Below are positions 62,285 through 64,000 of a DNA stretch of 64,000 nt, one piece after another. The translations under genes were made by a program, and so were the position numbers. The notes below the pieces were generated by a model. It was not told the origin of the DNA. It searched no databases and saw only the letters and a list, made by a program, of their open reading frames with translations. Position 1 is the stretch's first letter. Every line of letters begins with the position of its first letter. Source of the stretch: Luteibaculum sp964627445 (GTDB taxonomy: Bacteria; Bacteroidota; Bacteroidia; Flavobacteriales_D; Luteibaculaceae); NCBI GenBank assembly GCA_964627445.1, contig CAZVJF010000002.1:372001-436000 (forward strand), written 5' to 3'.

Positions 62285-63100
62285 TCACCCCGTCACAGCG
62301 TCCAAAACCGCTAAAGTGTGGCGAAAAGCCAGGATATCGGCACTGAGTTTTTCTGCGTTGATATGGATTTTTTTAAAGGAGTATTCCAGCATGTTTTTAT
62401 TGCCGGTAATGCCCAAATACAAGCGCGATCGTACGTTGTTGGCAAAAGCAATTTCTGGGGCAGCTACAAAATCTTCGGGAACAGCTTGCGTGTGGATGCG
62501 AGCCGAACGTTTTAAATAGCGGCCAAAACGTTCATCGGCATACACAAAACGCTCCTCAAAAGGAGAGTCATTCACAATGATGAGGAAGCCATCGAAGTGG
62601 CGCACCACAAAAGAGGAAATGTGGTACTCGCTCATGCGAATGGGGTAGCCCTTAAAGGTGCCCTTTAGGTAGTCATCGCCATAGGCAGCTCTAAAACTTC
62701 TACGAATAAGGCCGAGGTTAAAAATGAGGTCTTCGTCTAAGCTGGCACTGGGATAAAAACGCAAACGCGAAGGAAAGGCCTCCAACTCTCGCATCACCAA
62801 TTGCGATTTTAGGTCGGCATTCATTTTTACAATTTGTGAATGTGGCAGAAAATAATTGAGCGGAGTAAATAAAGGGGGAATCGCAAAGGCCGAAGCAAAC
62901 AACACACAGGTCAAGGTAATTACGGTATTGGAATAATCGGTTTTGTGAAAATGGCCTATCATTTCCATTAGTCCATAGGCCATTGCAACGCTAAGAATAA
63001 GGAAAAAGCGCAGTTTGTTTTGCCGGGCTTTATCTTCTAGCGTTTTTAGCTTTTCTGCTACTGCTTGCGTGCTGTGCGCAACAAAAGGGTCTATGGTCAC
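62285..63100 (-). CDS. DUF3137 family membrane protein
   Basis: A 271-residue protein starting with GTG at 63100. Two membrane helices (FFLILSVAMAYGLMEM and VITLTCVLFASAFAIPPLF) are near the N-terminus, then a soluble domain with ISSFVVRHFDGFLIIVN, FAANNVRSRLY-like text (AFANNVRSRLYLGI) and a C-terminal helix. This pattern matches DUF3137, whose function is unknown. No clear operon partner; the neighbouring beta-barrel gene ends 65 bp upstream. Confidence 0.75.
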   Translation of the reverse strand: MTIDPFVAHSTQAVAEKLKTLEDKARQNKLRFFLILSVAMAYGLMEMIGHFHKTDYSNTVITLTCVLFASAFAIPPLFTPLNYFLPHSQIVKMNADLKSQLVMRELEAFPSRLRFYPSASLDEDLIFNLGLIRRSFRAAYGDDYLKGTFKGYPIRMSEYHISSFVVRHFDGFLIIVNDSPFEERFVYADERFGRYLKRSARIHTQAVPEDFVAAPEIAFANNVRSRLYLGITGNKNMLEYSFKKIHINAEKLSADILAFRHTLAVLDAVTG

Positions 63101-63165
63101 TGCTTAGGGGTTTTCAAATAAAGATATGGAGTCCTTCGAAAACATGACACAGGAGAAATACAATC

Positions 63166-63879
63166 TTAGTAATTGAGGTAAAGTCTAAAGGAAATGCCAC
63201 CGGTAAAGTGGTGTATGGTCAGCGATTTGTCGTTTTCTATGCGGTTGCGCAAGGTGTTTATAATGAGTGCCCTATTTATTTTGGTCAGGTAATACATAAA
63301 AAAGCCGACCTCCCATGAATAATCATAACTTATGTCATCAAAGTAGGATAGCTGCACCCCCGAGACTCCAAAGAGTTGATGAAACCTTAGGTCGATATTA
63401 CGGCTGTCAGCATATTGGTTTACCGTCAAATTTCGAGGGTAGGGCGTGTTAATCAGCCGATACTTTTGCCAGCGCGCTCCTATAGTTGGTCTCAAAATTA
63501 AATTCCAGCCTATTCTAAATTCTCGCCCAAAAGAAATGCCTGCTTGCGTATTGTACGATTCGAAATTTATGGAGTCGTTAAAAACTTCTGTTTCCCCCAT
63601 AGCTCCTACATGAAGCCCAATAAAATACCGCTTAGAGATAAAGCCCAATTCTACATTTATATTCCTGTTGGCGCTATTCAATCCCATTATATTATCGGCT
63701 CCAATCAGTGGCTCGAAATTGGAAAAATCGGAGCTTAAAAAATCGAATTGGACACCCAGAGTTATGATGGGGTCGTGGGGAGAGGAGGAATGTAGAGAAT
63801 AATTGATGCTTCCTGATTCTGTGGAGTCGCTTTGTGAAAACCCTGTATTCCAAAAACCCATTGTAAACGCAAAAACCAA
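63166..63879 (-). CDS. Secreted outer-membrane beta-barrel-like protein, start uncertain
   Basis: A 237-residue protein ending in GGISFRLYLNY, with alternating aromatic strands (ELGFISKRYFIGLHVGAMG, WEVGFFMYYLTK) typical of an outer-membrane beta-barrel. No in-frame ATG lies before a stop near 63955; the TTG at 63879 gives a weak signal-like start (VFAFTMGFWNTGFSQ). The true start may be an unusual codon or the N-terminus may be decayed. A named family is not recognised. Confidence 0.6.
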   Translation of the reverse strand: MVFAFTMGFWNTGFSQSDSTESGSINYSLHSSSPHDPIITLGVQFDFLSSDFSNFEPLIGADNIMGLNSANRNINVELGFISKRYFIGLHVGAMGETEVFNDSINFESYNTQAGISFGREFRIGWNLILRPTIGARWQKYRLINTPYPRNLTVNQYADSRNIDLRFHQLFGVSGVQLSYFDDISYDYSWEVGFFMYYLTKINRALIINTLRNRIENDKSLTIHHFTGGISFRLYLNY

Positions 63880-64000
63880 TGAATAAATCGGGGCTAGGCA
63901 CTTAAACGAGGTGCCGGGAACGACCAGTATAGCTTTAATAGAATCCGAAATGGGTTGGTAAATTTAAGTTCAAGATAGAACTAGTTTTGTAAAATACTAA

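Noticed and set aside
62137..62346. Plus-strand open frame in the gap before the FkbM gene
   Set aside because: Partly overlaps the DUF3137 gene on the other strand and shows no recognisable domain, signal or start context.
1..64000. tRNA, rRNA, CRISPR, insertion sequences and phage genes
   Set aside because: No acceptor-stem/anticodon pattern, repeat-spacer array, transposase or integrase was recognised by eye on either strand. Covariance-model and repeat searches were not run.

Overview
The window comes from a member of the Bacteroidota, most likely a flavobacterial-type marine lineage (order Flavobacteriales in the broad sense). The support is direct: several type IX secretion (T9SS) sorting domains, a PorP/SprF protein, a PorE-like OmpA protein, a SprE/PorW lipoprotein, an AtpB with a signal peptide, DUF4837/DUF4292/DUF3078/DUF3127 family proteins, and promoters of the Bacteroidota type (TAnnTTTG at -7). 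No tRNA, rRNA, insertion sequence, prophage or CRISPR array was recognised.

Layout. 1-14.6 kb is a dense minus-strand housekeeping array: NtrY-like sensor kinase, crotonase, flippase, dUTPase, sugar nucleotidyltransferase, TPR protein, DUF4292 lipoprotein, EnvC-like activator, TatA, GatA, MltD-like transglycosylase and a truncated DUF4837 lipoprotein. 14.6-15.8 kb holds a lone T9SS cargo gene between two strong terminators. 15.8-21.9 kb is the bactofilin/AtpZ/atpB-E-F-H-A-G operon (minus strand; atpD and atpC are absent), followed by sprE. 24.7-41.7 kb is plus-strand: M23 peptidase and GH3 protein; a T9SS module (giant type-B cargo, PorP/SprF, PorE-like OmpA protein); dxr, rseP and an antiporter; a LytTR regulator, DUF3078 protein, HPt protein and FAD oxidoreductase; and methylmalonyl-CoA epimerase. 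An MscS channel faces this block.

The more accessory part starts at 42.6 kb. It contains a tiny lipoprotein gene, two tandem paralogous lipoproteins with a nearly invariant N-terminus but a divergent core, and a 1722-residue T9SS cargo whose hydrolase-like domain lacks the nucleophile elbow. Thioredoxin, a CBS/DUF21 protein and DUF3127 follow. Then comes a compact Crp-type regulator locus with rhodanese, DUF2892 and DUF983, where two matching operator candidates sit at the same distance from their -7 elements. 53.7-64 kb has a TonB-dependent-receptor-like protein, two tandem hemolysin-III paralogues, a 614-residue PLP-fold enzyme, three unrecognised genes in an overlapping array with an FkbM methyltransferase, a DUF3137 protein and a beta-barrel protein.

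Together these genes describe an envelope-focused, secretion-rich lifestyle: peptidoglycan remodelling (MltD, EnvC, M23, bactofilin), T9SS export and its cargo, outer-membrane lipoproteins, and respiration-linked ATP synthesis. All functional calls are from reading the sequence; no database search was run.
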